A stretch of 64,000 nucleotides of DNA from Carnegiea gigantea (Eukaryota; Streptophyta; Magnoliopsida; Caryophyllales; Cactaceae), in the NCBI GenBank assembly GCA_029747015.1, contig JAKOGI010001261.1:62001-126000 (forward strand), read 5' to 3'. Below are positions 33,106-46,700 of the stretch, piece by piece. The first letter of the stretch is position 1; each line of letters starts with the position of its first letter. The position numbers were made by a program, and so were the translations under genes. The notes beneath the pieces were generated by a model, which did not search any database, was not told the origin of the DNA, and saw only the letters and a list, made by a program, of their open reading frames with translations.

Positions 33106-35919
33106 ATTGGGTTCGGTCTTGAAACAAAAACAGAAACTGAATGAAGACACACTTTAATCTGAACCAAGAGGACGTGAACAAGTCTTTATCCATGAAATTG
33201 AATCTTCAAGTGAGGAAGAACGAACCAGAACACCTAGAGGGGAGCCACGGTTTCAAGCAAACTCGAATGATGTTAGAGTAGAAGTTCCTGAATTCGAAGG
33301 TAAGCTTGACCCTGAGGAATTTCTTGACTGGTTGCATACTGTTGAGAGAGTCTTTGAATATAAAGACGTTCTTGATGATAAGAAGGTTAAATTGGTAGCC
33401 TTAAGACTTAGAAAGTATGCATCTATGTCGTGGACTAACTTGTGTGCTAAACGGCTAAGAGAAAGGAAATCAAAGATCCAAACTTGGGATAAAATGAAGT
33501 CCAAACTCAAAGCTCGTTTTTTGCCACCAACTTATGTCCAAGATTGTTGTTCTCAACTTCATAACCTTACTCAAGGTAGTATGAATATTGAAGAATATAC
33601 ACGTGAGTTTGAGAAGTTGCTTATTAAGTGTGACATTCAAGAGTTAGAAGAACAAACCATAGTAAGGTACTTGGGAGGACTTGATCCTCGGTACTCTAAT
33701 GTGGTCAAGTTGCAATCATATACTTCTCTTGATGATGTTCGCATGTTGGCTCATAAAGTGGAGCAGCAAAAAAAGCAAAGTAACCTTTCAAACCCCAAAC
33801 CACACGGCCTTTAACCCGTAATCAACCTTTTAACAAGGGGAGTTCCAATCCTATTCCTAAGCCCCAAAATCCGCCCCATTCCTTTCCACAAAGAACCTCA
33901 GCACCACAAAGAACCCAAACACCACAAAATAGGCCTAATCCTAACCCAATGAGCAATAGAAGGTGTTTTAAATGTCAAGGGCTTGGACACATTGCCTCGG
34001 ACTGCCCAAACTGCAAGGTAATCACTTTAGCCGAATGGACAGCCGTGAAGGAGGATTTTGAGGAGGAAGAGAAGTAGTGTGAAAGTGAACCAGTATGTGA
34101 AGAGAATCAAGATGAGATTGTTGAAGAGGCTGATGAAGGTGAGCTCTTAGTTTTGAGAAGAGTTCTAAGCAATCAAAGAGGAGTTAAAGATGAAAAAAGA
34201 GAACATATTCCACACACGGTGTACTGTGTAAAGGAAGCTGTGTTCTTTGATTATTGATGGAGGAAGCTGTGCCAATGTAGTTTCTCTAAGCATGATTGAG
34301 AAGCTAGGGCTGCAAACTATGACTCATCCATATCCTTGCAATATCCAATGGTTGAATCAAAGCAAGGGAATCCAAGTGAACTCTCAGTGCTTGATTACTT
34401 TCTCTATTGGAAAGAACTATCAAGATGAGTTATGGTGTGACGTAATTCCAATGGATGCATGTCACATGCTGTTAGGTAGATCTTGGTTGTGTATGACTGA
34501 AAGGTTATGCACAATGGTTACCTAAATACTTATTCATTTTCCAAAGATGACAAGAAGATCACCTTAGCCCCTTTATCCCCCTCCAAACTCCACGAAATTC
34601 AGCCACAAAAAAAGCCTAAACACATTGATTGAACCTATCCTAAAGGCTTCTCAGCATGAGTTTAAGGCCTTTAAAGAGTGGCTACTAAGCATACAAGATG
34701 AACCAGAAAGTTTGATGCCCACTCATCCCATTGCAAGAACACTCATTGAAAACTTCTATCACTTGTTTCCTGAGGAGATACCTATGGGTTTGCCTCCTAA
34801 AAGGGACATTCAACATCTCATTGATCTTGTTCCTGGTTCCATCCTACCAAATAAGCCAGCATATAGGATGAATCCAAAAGACACCATGGAGATTTAAAGA
34901 CAAGTTGAAGAGTTGAAGGAGAAAGGCTTAATACGTGAGTCTTTGAGTCCATGTGCCGTTCTAGCTCTTTTGGTGCCTAAGAAGGACGGAGGAATGAGAA
35001 TGTGTGTTGATAGTAGGGCCATCAACAAGATCACAATCAAGTATAGGTATCCTATACCTAGACTTGAAGATATGCTAGATGAGTTGTATCGTTCTAAAGT
35101 GTTTTCCAAGATTGATCTTCGGAGTGGATACTACCAAATCAGAATCAGAGAAGGTGACGAGTGGAAAACAGCCTTCAAAACAAAGGGTAGACTCTATGAA
35201 TGGTTGGTAATGCCCTTCTAAGGCACCTAGTACTTTCATGAGATTAATGAACAGGTGTTTAGACCGTACATTAGAAAGTTTGTGGTAGTATACTTTGATG
35301 ATATTCTGGTATATTCTAAGAATGAGCATGAACATCAAGATCATCTAACTCAAGTTATGCTTGTCTTAGAACATGAGAAGCTGTTTGGTAACCTTAAGAA
35401 ATGTGCATTTTTTACTCCTGAAGTTACATTTCTTAGTTACATTGTTACTGGTGAAGGTATTAAGGTAGATGAAAGCAAGGTAGAAGCCATTTGGTCTTGG
35501 CCAGTACCTAAGAGTATACATGATGTTAGAGCTTTCCATGATCTAGTTTCTTTCTACAAGAGATTCATTTGTGGTTTTAGTACCATTATGGCTCCTATTA
35601 CTGAAGTTATTAAGGGTACATCATTTGTATGGACGCCAAAAGCACAAACTGCCTTTGAGGAGATCAAAGCAAGACTTACTCAAGCACCGGTTCTATCCTT
35701 GCCGTGCTTCAGTAAAGTTTTTGAAGTGGAATGTGATACCTCTGGTGTTGGCATTGGTGGAGTTCTTACCCAGGAAGGCAAATCTCTAGCCTTCTTTAGT
35801 GAGAAATTCTGTGATTCCAGAAGAAAGTACTCCACTTATGATAAAGAATTCTATGCCATTGTGAGATATCTTGAGTATTGGAGTCTTTATCTTATTACAA
35901 GTGAATTTATCTTACATTC
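33106..35919 (+). pseudogene. R7 gag-protease-RT-RNase H remnant
   Basis: Gag core from about 33260 (VEVPEFEGKLDPEEFLDWLH, LRKYASMSWTNL) to 33814. A frameshifted Pro-rich linker follows, then the knuckle CFKCQGLGHIASDC (33963-34004), a stop at about 34076, and protease [13 protein letters not shown] (34245) with MDACHMLLGRSW. Frame changes near 34490 and 34620, a TAA at 34895, then RT with [16 protein letters not shown] and [15 protein letters not shown] small deletion occurs at 35219 where GLSNAPST is expected. The YFDD box is intact (about 35294), followed by RNase H to EFILHSD, where R8 interrupts at 35920. No functional polyprotein is possible. Confidence 0.9.
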
Positions 35920-36323
35920 TGATGTATGCTTGCAATGAACACAACCCAAGCTTACTCCACCCTTGTTCTTGCTAAGGAAACTAAGGGAGGAAAGGGAGAG
36001 AGTGTAGAAGATAAGAGGAGAGTTGATAGAGCAAGCACCTTCAAGAGATAATCCAAGAGGAGCCACTCTTGTTGGATACTTGGGCAATCCCCTTAGATCA
36101 ATTAGGAATCACCACCTAATTGAGATAAAGGGACCTAGACACCACTTAAGTTGCCACACTTAAGATATAGACTAGGAATTTTGAGGGGGAGAATTTCTTT
36201 GAGAACTCACAAGCTTATGGATTCAAGTTGGTTGCAAAATGAAGGAACCAAGCTGCCTTTTAACAAGCCATGGCCGAGCTCCCTCTCTCCCTAGGCAGCA
36301 AATACAAAGCTAAGTACATGTGG

Positions 36324-37444
36324 TGATGGAGGTCCATCCCCTAACATGATCCATGGCCATCAAGGGAGCCCAAAAGGTCCAAACCTCATGTCCAAGATGC
36401 AAGAAATCAACCTAAGGGAACAAGGAAATTATTTCCTCAAAACTGGAATTTCAGGCGTGCACAAACCCGGTTTTGTGCACGTTATTTCCTAAACTTCCCA
36501 AGGCTAAAGTGGGGTTGCAGGAAGCCTAAGTTTAAGTTCAAGATGTGCTCTTTCCATCAAGACCTCTTGCAAGTCATTTGGAGATCATTTGGTACCTCAA
36601 AACCTCAAGCCAAGTCAAACACTACATTCTGGCCAGAAACTGGACTGTCCGAATTTAAGGGCTGTGTTGGTGGACTTTTTCTCCTCTATTTGGTTTGAAA
36701 CTTTTATGGCTTGAAAGTACTTTAAAAATATTATCAAATGGCCATAAAAAAACTCAGCCAAATTACACACATATAGAGCTATTAACCACCAAAACATTGC
36801 ACAAAAACATCCCTTTACCCGGTACATGCCCAGCCGGTACAAGAGAGAGAGGAGTGAGGTGTTTTGCTCTTTCCCATGCTTAGCCACTTGCAAGAGTCAT
36901 TATGGGAAGTACCAAGCTGCCAAGGAAGCTTCCATTCACCCCAAGATCGACCCATCATCCTCAAGATTAGCATTGAAGAGGTGTCAAGTGGAGGATGCAT
37001 CTATCCTTTTTTGCTTTGATTTGATCTTTGTATTTTTGCCTAGTTTAGCTTGTAGTGCAACCTAAGGCCTATGTTTGTACTTGAAGCTTTGTATTAAAAC
37101 CCCCTAAGGCCCTTTAGCCGGCCACATTATGCTTGAACATTGAATGAAGTTGAGCCTTGCTCCTTTGAACTCTCAAACTCTCTTCTAGCTTATCTCTTCC
37201 TTTGGCCGGGTTGAGTGGGGATCTAGCAAGAGTCTTAACTCCTTCTTGGTGGTGTTTCTGTATCCAAGGGGTGGTTAAGGCCCCTAACATCTTTCCTTGG
37301 TGGTGTTTCTGTATCCAAGGTTGGTGTTAGTTCCGGTTGCTTATCCAAGTCTAAGGTGAGTTTGTGGTTTCAAAGTTGCCTTGAACTTCTGGCACTTTGC
37401 TTACATCTTTCCCATCCTCTTGACTTTCCCTAGAGGATACATCA
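36324..37444 (+). repeat. R9 5' LTR
   Basis: It starts GATGGA-GG-TCCATC after TG.. (inverted-repeat U3 end) and ends GAGGATACATCA. It differs from the 3' LTR strongly within a patch of about 60 bp (36630-36690) but is otherwise close. Confidence 0.95.
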
Positions 37445-37447
37445 TAT

Positions 37448-37465
37448 TTGGTATCAGAGCTAAGG
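37448..37465 (+). promoter_or_regulatory. R9 primer-binding site
   Basis: TTGGTATCAGAGCTAAGG, three bases after the LTR. Confidence 0.95.
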
Positions 37466-37574
37466 CTTCCCTAGGCCTAAGCTTGCTGCCCAACCCCCTT
37501 CCAAACACCCCAAACACATTCCCCCTCAAAAACACCAAACCGTGCTCCACAGATTTTCACCATCCAGAAAATCG

Positions 37575-37781
37575 GCACGGTCAGCCCGTGCCAAACAGGA
37601 CGACCGTGCCACCATCACATTCCAGCCACACTTCCTTTTTTCATCCACACCCAGTACTTCAGCACGGTCACCCCGTGCCATGTCGCACGACCGTGCCACC
37701 CCTTTTCCAGCAACATCTCAACTTCACTCCCGTCCAGAACCAGAGCACGGCCGCCCCGTACCTCACAGCACGCCCGTGCCA
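37575..37781 (+). repeat. R9 leader hairpin array (three units)
   Basis: Units GCACGGTCAGCCCGTGCC/CGACCGTGCC, GCACGGTCACCCCGTGCC/GCACGACCGTGCC and GCACGGCCGCCCCGTACC/GCACGCCCGTGCC are separated by unrelated spacers. GGCACGGTC can also pair with the downstream GACCGTGCC to form a 9-bp outer stem. Confidence 0.9.
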
Positions 37782-37829
37782 CATTCAGGCCGCGAAGTTC
37801 CTGCTTCTTTCAACACAAGCACTACTAGC

Positions 37830-40800
37830 ATGATCATGGAGGAAAAGTTTGAGGCTCTCATGAGGAATTATGAGGCCTTGAAGCTACAGAATGAGGAGAT
37901 CAAAGGTCAGAACGAGTATTTGAGGCGACAACTTGGAGACTCCTTGAAGCAAAAACGAAAGGAGGTTAGAAGTTCCCGATCTTCTAACTCCTCCGACTCC
38001 GAACCGGAAGCGAGAGAAGCCCCACACTTGAGCTCGTCAAGTGAAGAGGAGGCTTATGGAAGATCAAGAAGAGGAAGGCGGACAACCTCTCACCAAGGAG
38101 ACATTAGAGTGGAGATTCCAGAATTTGAAGGGAAGCTAGACCCCGATGAGTTCTTGGAATGGATGCAAACCGTTGAGAGAATCTTTGACTACAAAGAGAT
38201 TTCCGAGGGAAATAAGGTAAAACTTGTGGCCCTTAAACTTCGTAAATATGCTTCTCTTTGGTGGTCCAACCTTTGTGCTAAGAGAGTTAGGCAAGGGAAG
38301 GGAAAGATTCGAACATGGGAAAAGATGAAAACCAAACTCAAAGCCCATTTCTTACCCCCATCTTACCTACAAGACAATTATTCCCAACTTCACAATCTCA
38401 CCCAGGGGAACTTGAGTGTTGAGGAGTACACTAGGGAATTTGAGAATTTGTTAATCAAGTGTGACTTGAGAGAGCCCGAAGAGCAAACCATAGTGAGATA
38501 TTTGGGTGGGTTAGATCCTAGGTATGCCCATGTGGTGGAATTGCAACAATACACCACTTTTGATGAAGTGTGTGTCTTAGCCCACAAAGTTGAACAACAA
38601 AGGAAATCCAAACTCTACAAAAGGGAACCTCCCAAACCCTTTCCCAAGAGCCAACCTTTCAACAAGGGGAGCTCTTATCCACCTCCCAAACCCACGGTTA
38701 CTACACCCTCACCTTCACAAAAGAACCAAGCTCCACAAAAGACTCCACCTTCCCAAAACCGTCCCAACCCTAAGCCAAATGACCAAAGAAGATGTTTCAA
38801 GTGTCAAGGTCTTGGGCACATTGCTTCGGAGTGTCCAAATAGGAGAGTTATCACCTTGGCCGAGTGGGACGAGAGAAGGGAAGAAAGAGAAGGTGTCTAT
38901 TACATGGAGGAACAAGAAGAAGTGATTGAGGAAGCGGATGAAGGAGAGTTACTTGTATTGAGGAGAGCCTTAAGTACCAAAAGAGGAGAGCATGAGGAAC
39001 AAAGGGAGAACATCTTCCATACACGTTGCACCATTCAAAGCACAGTGTGTTCCCTCATCATTGATGGTGGGAGTTGTGCGAATGTGGCATCCTCAACTAT
39101 GGTGGAGAAGCTTGGCCTTCAAGCTTCGGCTCATCCTCACCCCTACAACATCCAATGGCTAAATCAAGGTAAGGGGTTGCAAGTTAATTCAAGATGCTGA
39201 TTTCATTTTCAATTGGGAAGCACTATCATGATGAATTGTGGTGTGATATCATCCCCATGGATGCATGTCACCTTTTGTTGGGAAGACCATGGTTGTTTGA
39301 CCGGAAAGTCATGCATGATGGCTACTTAAACACTTACACTTTCCACAAGGATGGGAAAAAGATCACCCTTGCCCTATTAAGCCCTTCCCAACTCCACAAA
39401 AGCAAGACCCAACCAACCCATGACCGTTCGGATATGCTTCTAACCGTGAGTGAGCCTCTCCTTAAGGCTTCTCACCATGAATTCAAGGCCTTCAAGGAGT
39501 GGATCCTAGCCACCCTTGAGGAATCCGAAACCTCCACTCCATCACACCCCCTAGCCCTTTCCCTCCTTGAACACTTTAGCCATGTCTTTCTCGAGGAAAT
39601 ACCTCCCGGCTTACCACCACAAAGAACCATCCAACACCACATAGACCTCATACCTAGTTCCATTCTCCCAAACAAACCGGCTTATCGGACAAACCCCAAA
39701 GAAACCATGGAAATCCAAAGGCAAGTTGATGAGCTTATGGATAAGGGGTTGATTAGAGAGAGCTTGAGCCCTTGTGCGGTTCCGGCCCTCCTTGTGCCAA
39801 AGAAAGATGGAAGCATGCGTATGTGTGTTGATAGTCAGGCAATCAACAAGATAACCATCAAGTATAGATATCCAATTCCCGCCTTGAGGATATGCTTGAT
39901 GAGTTATATGGTTCTAGTGTGTTCTCTAAGGTGGACTTGAGAAGTGGTTACTACCAAATCCGCATTAGAGAGGGAGATGAATGGAAGACGGCCTTCAAAA
40001 CCAAAGGAGGCTTATATGAGTGGCTAGTCATGCCATTCGGATTGTCAAATGCTCCAAGTACCTTCATGCGGCTCATGAACCAAGTGTTCCGGCCCTTCAT
40101 TGGCAAATTCGTTGTGGTGTACTTTGATGACATCCTCATCTATAGCAAGAATGAAGAAGAGCACCTTCAACATATCTCACAAGTCATGAAGGTTCTAGAG
40201 AAGGAAAAGCTCTATGGTAACCTCAAGAAGTGTGCATTTTTCACTCATGAGGTAGCCTTCCTTGGTTACATTGTCACAAGTGAAGGTATCAAAGTTGATG
40301 AGAGTAAAGTGTAAGCAATTCGGTCTTGGCCAATCCCCAAGAGTATTCATGATGTGCGAAGTTTCCATGGGCTTGCCTCATTCTATAGGCGGTTCATTAG
40401 AAACTTTAGTACCATTATAGCCCCTATGACCGAGGTTATCAAAGGTGCATCGTTCAAGTGGACTCCCAAGGCTCAAGAAGCCTTTGAAACCATCAAGTCC
40501 AAACTCACCCAAGCACCGGGTCTTGCCTTGCCATGCTTTGATAAAGTGTTTGAGGTAGAGTGTGATGCGTCGGGAGTTGGCATTGGAGGAGTTCTCACTC
40601 AAGAAGGGCGGCCCTTAGCCTTCTTTAGTGAGAAGCTTTGTGACTCAAGGAGGAAGTACTCCGCTTATGATAAGGAGTTCTGTGCAATAGTGAGGTGCCT
40701 TGAGCATTGGAATCATTACTTGGTGGCTAATGAGTTCATCTTGCACTCCAATCATGAAGCCTTGAAATACATTCAAGGGCAACATAAACTTAACTCACGG

Positions 40801-42208
40801 CATGCCAAGTGGGTGGAGTTCCTCCAATCTTTCAACTTCACCATCAAGCATAAGTCCGGAAAGTTCAACCAAGGAGCCGATGCCTTGTCAAGGAGGCACT
40901 TATTGCTATTCCAACTTGATGCTTGCATTCTTGGTTTTGAGCATTTGAAGTCCCTCTATGAGAACGATGAAGATTTGGGAGAGCTCTACAAGGAGTGCCT
41001 TCGACATCCCAAAGGTGACTTCCTTGTCCAAGATGGATTTTTATTCAAGGGATCAAGATTGTGTGTGCCTAAGTGAGGCACAAGAGAGTTACTCATACGT
41101 GAGGTCCATGGAGGATCTCTTGCCGGTCACTTTGGAGAAAACAAGACCCTTATGATGTTAAGGGAACATTATTATTGTCCGAGTATGAGCAAAGATGTCC
41201 AAGATGTGTTGAAGAGATGTGCCACTTGCCAAGTTGCCAAAAGCCACCTCCTACCCCACGGCTTATACACTCCCTTACCTACTCCCAATCATCCTTGGGA
41301 GGATGTGAGCATGGACATTGTTCTTGGCCTTCCAAGAACACAAAGGGGTAAAGATTCGATCTTTGTCGTTGTTGATCGTTTTTCTAAGATGGCCCATTTT
41401 ATACCTTGTACCAAGACCAATGATGCCACCCACATTGCCGAATTATACTTCAAGGAAGTAATGAGGCTACATGGCATCCCTAGATCCATTGTTTCGGATA
41501 GGGATACCAAGTTCCTTAGCCATTTTTGGGTGACACTTTGGAAGAAGATGGAACCAAGCTCAAGTATAGCACTTCATGCCACCCTCAAACGGATGGGCAA
41601 ACTGAAGTCACCAACCGGACTTTGGGAACCCTCTTAAGAGTGCTAGTAAAATCCAACATCAAAGCTTGGGACTTAGCCTTGCCACAAGCCGAATTCGCCT
41701 TCAACAAGTCGCCTAGCAAGGCCACGGGCTTATCTCCATTCAAGGTAGTCTATGGATGGATCCTTTGAGTCCCCTTGATCTTGCTCCAAGAGAAATGAAT
41801 GAGAAGCCTCACATGGAGGCTAGCAAACGGGTGGAGGAGATCCAGAAGCTCCATGAAACCGTGAAGGCCAAAATTGAGAAGGCCAATGCCTCATACAAAG
41901 ACCATGCCAACAAGCATAGAAGGAAGATGGTGCTTCACCCCGGTGATTTGGTATGGGTTCACTTAAGAAAGGAAAGGTTTCCTTCTAAGAGGAAGAGCAA
42001 ATTGATGCCAAGGGCCGATGGTCCTTTTGAAGTATTGGAACGCATCAATGATAATGCATACAAGATCAATTTGCCCGGTGAGTATGGAGTTTTGGCTACT
42101 TTCAACGTAGCCGACCTTAGCCCTTATGAGGAGGATGATAATCTTATTAATTTGAGGGCAAATTCTCTTCAACAAGGGGAGGATGATGGAGGTCCATCCC
42201 CTACATGA
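37830..42208 (+). pseudogene. R9 gag-pol, multiply broken
   Basis: ATG at 37830 (MIMEEKFEALM). Coiled-coil N-terminus, Gag core (VEIPEFEGKLDPDEFLEW, LWWSNLCAK), knuckle CFKCQGLGHIASEC and protease [13 protein letters not shown] are open to 39200. A one-base loss there shifts into the next frame ([12 protein letters not shown]). A second loss lies near 39885 in [11 protein letters not shown] keeps YFDD (about 40127). TAA at 40312-40314 replaces Glu, then RNase H with [14 protein letters not shown] at 41074-41076 replaces the Cys before [13 protein letters not shown]. Integrase has HHCC (RCATCQVAK) and D/D/E boxes with frameshifts near 41545 and 41755. The frame ends 25 bp inside the 3' LTR at 42206-42208. 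The LTR-overlapping tail is therefore much shorter than in the other elements. Confidence 0.93.
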
Positions 42209-43304
42209 TCCATGGCCATCAAGGGAGCCCAAAAGGTCCAAACCTCATGTCCAAGATGCAAGAAATCAACCTAAGGGAACAAGGAAATTATTTCCTCAAA
42301 ACTGGAATTTCAGGCGTGCACAAACCCGATTTTGTGCACGTTATTTCCTAAACTTCCCAAGGCTAAAATGGGGTTGCAGGAAGCCTAAGTTTAAGTTCAA
42401 GACGTGCTCTTTCCATCAAGACCTCTTCCAAGTCATTTGGAGTTCATTTGGTACCTCAAAACTCCAAGCAAAGTCAATCACTATATTCTGGCACTGAACT
42501 GGGTAGGGCTGAAACAAGAGGCTGTTTGGGGGCCCATCTCTCTTCTATTTGGCTTGAAACTTTTATGGCTTGAAAGTACTTTTAAAATATTATCAAGTGA
42601 CCACAAAAAACCTCAGCCAAATTACACTCATGAGGAGCTATTAACCACCAAAACAAGGGCTGAAACACCCTTTTAACCGGTCCTAGGCCAGCCGGGTACA
42701 AGAGAGAGTGATGAGGTGTTTGTTGCTCTAATCCATGCTTAGCCACTTGCAAGAGTCATTATGGGAAGTACCAAGCTGCCAAGGAAGCTTCCATTCACCC
42801 CAAGATCGACACATCATCCTCAAGATTAACATTGAAGAGGTGTCAAGTGGAGGATGCATCTATCCTTTTTTGCTTTGATTTGATCTTTGTATTTTTGCCT
42901 AGTTTGGCTTGTAGTGCAACCTAAGGCCTATGCTTGTACTTGAAAAGCTTGTATTAATACCCCCCAAGGCTTGGCCGGCCACTCACTCAAGCATTTGTAT
43001 GAAATGAAGTTGAGCTTTGCTCCTTTGAACTCCCAAACTCTCTTCTAGCTTATCTCTTCCTTTGGCCGGGTTGAGTGGTGATCCAGCAAGAGTCTTAACT
43101 CCTTCTTGGTGGTGTTTCTGTATCCAAGGGGTGGTTAAGGGCCCTAACATCTTTCCTTGGTGGTGTTTCTGTATCCAAGGTTGGTGTTAGTTCCGGTTGC
43201 TTATCCAAGTCTAAGGTGAGGTTGTGGTTTCAAAGTTGCCTTGAACTTCTTGCACTTTGCTTACATCTTTCCCATCCTCTTGACTTTCCCTAGAGGATAC
43301 ATCA
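42184..43304 (+). repeat. R9 3' LTR
   Basis: 1121 bp, starting TGATGGAGGTCC within the codons for GEDDGG after GGGGAGGA. Ends ATACATCA next to TGTGG. Confidence 0.95.
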
Positions 43305-43790
43305 TGTGGGGAAGAGAGACACATCAAATCAGCCACTACAAGTTAAACACCTCACTACCTAACTTAATCTACCTCATTAGGGGTTATTATGCCTCCCAAA
43401 TGAGGTGTCAAGCTTACAAAAGTCGTAGAGTGCAGCAAAGGTGAGTCATTAGGCAAGTGGGCAAGCAAAAACCAAGGGAAATCAGCCCCTTGTACCGGCT
43501 AGAGACAAACCGGTTAAAAGGGTGTTTTCCTTGTCCTTTTGGCTCAATAATACCAACACAAGGGGGTGCTTTGGATGGGATTTGAACCCTTGACTTGATA
43601 AATATTTATGTCCCCTTCCATGCTGCAAAATTTCAGAAACAATGGAGTTGAGTTAGTGGGCCAAACATTCCCTTAATTCGGACTGTGCTGATTGGCGCCC
43701 TGCAGTGCACTGTCTTCAGTTTTGGGCTTGGTTGGCTGACCAAATGGACTCCAAATGCCTTGAAAAAGGTCTTGTTGGAAAGCTAAGATC

Positions 43791-46700
43791 TTAAGCTTTA
43801 AGGGGGTGGTGTGTGCAGGAAATTTTCCCCTCTATATTTTGCTCCAACAGCGACACAAAACCGGGCCAGAAACTGGACGAACTGGGCAGTGCATCTTCTG
43901 CTGTGTTTATGAGTTTTCTGACCAAGGCTTGAACTTCTTTGGCCTCCTTGGGGGTTGAATGGGTGTGAGGGTTTTCTGAATGTATGGATGAAGCTTGGGC
44001 ACGATGGTCCCCATCATCCTCCCCGGCTTGTTTGGAGTTTGACCTCAAACTTGGCAACTCCTCATCTTCATCATAGTATGGGCTCAAATCAGCCACATTG
44101 AAGGTGGCGGATACCCCATAATCACCGGGAAGGTCGACTTTGTAGGCATTGGGCCCGACCTTCTCCAATATCTCAAACGCGCCATCGAACCTTGGCATGA
44201 TTTTGGACTTGCGTTTGCTTGGGAATCTCTCCTTCCGCAAGTCGACCCACACTAAGTCTCCCGGCTGAAAGTGGACCTCCTTCTTGTGCTTATTGGCTTG
44301 ATGCATGGCTTGGGTATTAGCCTTCTCCATCCTTTCCCGGACTTGAGCATGAAGGTCCTTGATCTCTTGGGCTCGTTTTTCAGCCTCCCAACTAAACTTG
44401 CTAGGTGTGGGAATGGGAGTGAGGTCTAAGGGTGTTCTTGGATTGTACCCATAGACCACTTGGAAGGGGGAGAGGTGGGTGGCTTTGCTTGGTGCACGGT
44501 TGAAAGCGAACTCCGCATGAGGTAGGAGTTCATCCCAAGCCTTGATGTTCTTCTTCACAAGCACCCTAAGTAAGGTGCCCAAGGTCCGGTTAGTCACCTC
44601 GGTTTGGCCATCGGTTTGGGGGTGACCAGTGGTACTAAACTTGAGAAGTGTCCCCATCTTTCTCCAAAGTGTGAGCCAAAAGTGACTAAGGAACTTAGTG
44701 TCCCTATCCGAAACCATGCTCTTGGGGATGCCATGAAGTCTCACAATCTTTTTGAAGTAGAGATTGGCTATGTGGGAAGCATCATGAGTGGTGTGGCAAG
44801 GAACAAAGTGGGCCATTTTGGAGAATCGGTCCACCACCACCATGATGGAGTCCTTGCCTCTTTGTGTGCGCGGCAAACCCGTGATGAAATCCAAGCTAAT
44901 ATCTTCCCATGGGGCTAGTGGTACGGGCAAAGGGGAGTAGAGGCCGTGGGGAAGGACATGGCTTTTGGCCATGTGACAAGTTGAGCATCTTTTAATGAAA
45001 TGCTCCACATCTCTAGCCATTTTTGGCCAATAGTAGTGCTCCTTGAGCATTGAGCACGTCTTCTCTACCCCAAAGTGGCCGGCTAGAGCACCACCATGCA
45101 ACTCTTGGATTAGCGACTCTCTAAACCCGCACTTGGGTATACAAAGTCGGGACCCCTTGAAGAGGAACCCCTTTAGGAGATGGAAGAGGCCGTGGGGATG
45201 GGTTGCACACTTTGCATAGACCTCCGTGAAGTCTTCATCGTTGGTGTACATCCCCTTGACAACCTCAAACCCAAGTACCTTGGATTCAAGGGTAGAGAGC
45301 AAGAGATACCTTCTTGAAAGTGCATCGGCCCCCTTGTTCATTTGGCCGGATTTATGGTGGATCACAAAATGGAAGGATTGCATGAACTCTACCCACTTGG
45401 CATATCATGGGTTGAGCTTATGTTGTCCTTGGATGAACTTCAAAGCTTGGTGATCCGTGTGGAGAATGAACTCTCCTCCAACCAAGTAATGCCGCCAATG
45501 CTCTAGTGCCCTCACAATGGCATAGAACTCCTTGTCATATGTAGAGTACTTCCTCTTGGCATTATTCAACTTTTCACTAAAATATGCAATGGGCCTCTTC
45601 TCTTGTGACAACACGGCCCCTATGCCAACTCCGGAAGCGTCACACTCTACCTCAAAGACTTTGGAAAAGCTAGGTAGTGTAAGAATGGGTGCACTAGTAA
45701 GCTTCTCCTTAATCTCTTCAAAAGCTCGTTGGGCTTGATTACTCCACACAAAGTGCTTGGCCTTGAGGACCTCGGTCATGGGTGCCATGATGGAGCTAAA
45801 ATCTTTGACAAACCTCCTATAGAAGGAAGCCAAACCATGGAAGCTCCGGACTTGTTGTATGGAGGTGGGAGTAGGCCACTCATGGATGGCCTTGACCTTG
45901 TCTTCATCTACATGGATGCCTTGAGCCGAAACCACATAACCCAAGAAGATAACTTGGGGTGTGAAGAAGTGGCATTTCTCAAGATTACCATAGAGCTTCT
46001 CTTCGGCCAAAATGCTCAAGACTTGATGGAGGTGGCTTGCATGCTCTTGTTCATCCCGGCTATACACAAGAATGTCATCGAAATAGACAACAACAGATTT
46101 GCCAATGACCGCCCTAAGCACCTCATTCATAAGTCTCATGAAGGTGCTTGGTGCATTAGTCAAGCCAAATGGCATAACTAACCACTCATAGAGGCCCCCT
46201 TTTGGTCTTGAAAGCCGTCTTCCACTCATCCCCTTCAAAGATGCGAATTTGATAATAGCCACTTCTAAGGTCGATTTTGGAGAAGATAGTGGCTCCATGA
46301 AGCTCATCAAGCAAGTCTTCCAACCTTGGAATGCGGTACCGGTACTTGATGGTGATCTTGTTGATAGCTCTACTATCAACACACATTCTCATACTCCCAT
46401 CTTTCTTGGGCACAAGCAATGCCGGGACGGCACATGGGCTCAAACTCTCACGGATTAACCCCTTGGATAAGAGGTCATCCACTTGTCTTTGAACCTCTTG
46501 AGTTTCTTGAGGGTTCATGCGGTATGCCGGCTTGTTTGGGAGTGCGGCACCGGGAATAAGATCAATCTTGTGTTGGATCAACCTTTTAGGGGGTAGGCCA
46601 TGGGGTATTTCATGTGGGAAGACATGGGAAAAGGTTTTCATGAGGGGTGTGAGTAAAGGGTGGGAAACTCCTTTACCTTGGCCGGTTCTTGGCCTAAGAG

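Larger units (their letters stand above)
36324..43304 (+). mobile_element. R9: full-length forward Ty3/gypsy element
   Basis: 6981 bp, LTRs 1121 bp each, perfect target TGTGG (36319-36323 and 43305-43309). It has PBS, hairpin leader, gag, protease, RT, RNase H and integrase in canonical order, with about four frameshifts and two stops. It is the only complete member of the R7/R9 pol sublineage here. Confidence 0.97.
35920..44016 (-). repeat. R8 3' LTR, interrupted by R9
   Basis: LTR sequence is at 35920-36323 and 43310-44016; R9 plus one TGTGG copy lies between. Ends TGATGTATGC...GTCCCCATCA. A T-arm-like palindrome lies at 43575-43590. Confidence 0.95.

Noticed and set aside
36626..37070. 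Short ORFs within the R9 5' LTR and similar ORFs at 344-774
   Set aside because: Under 100 codons, not conserved in frame between LTR copies, no motif.
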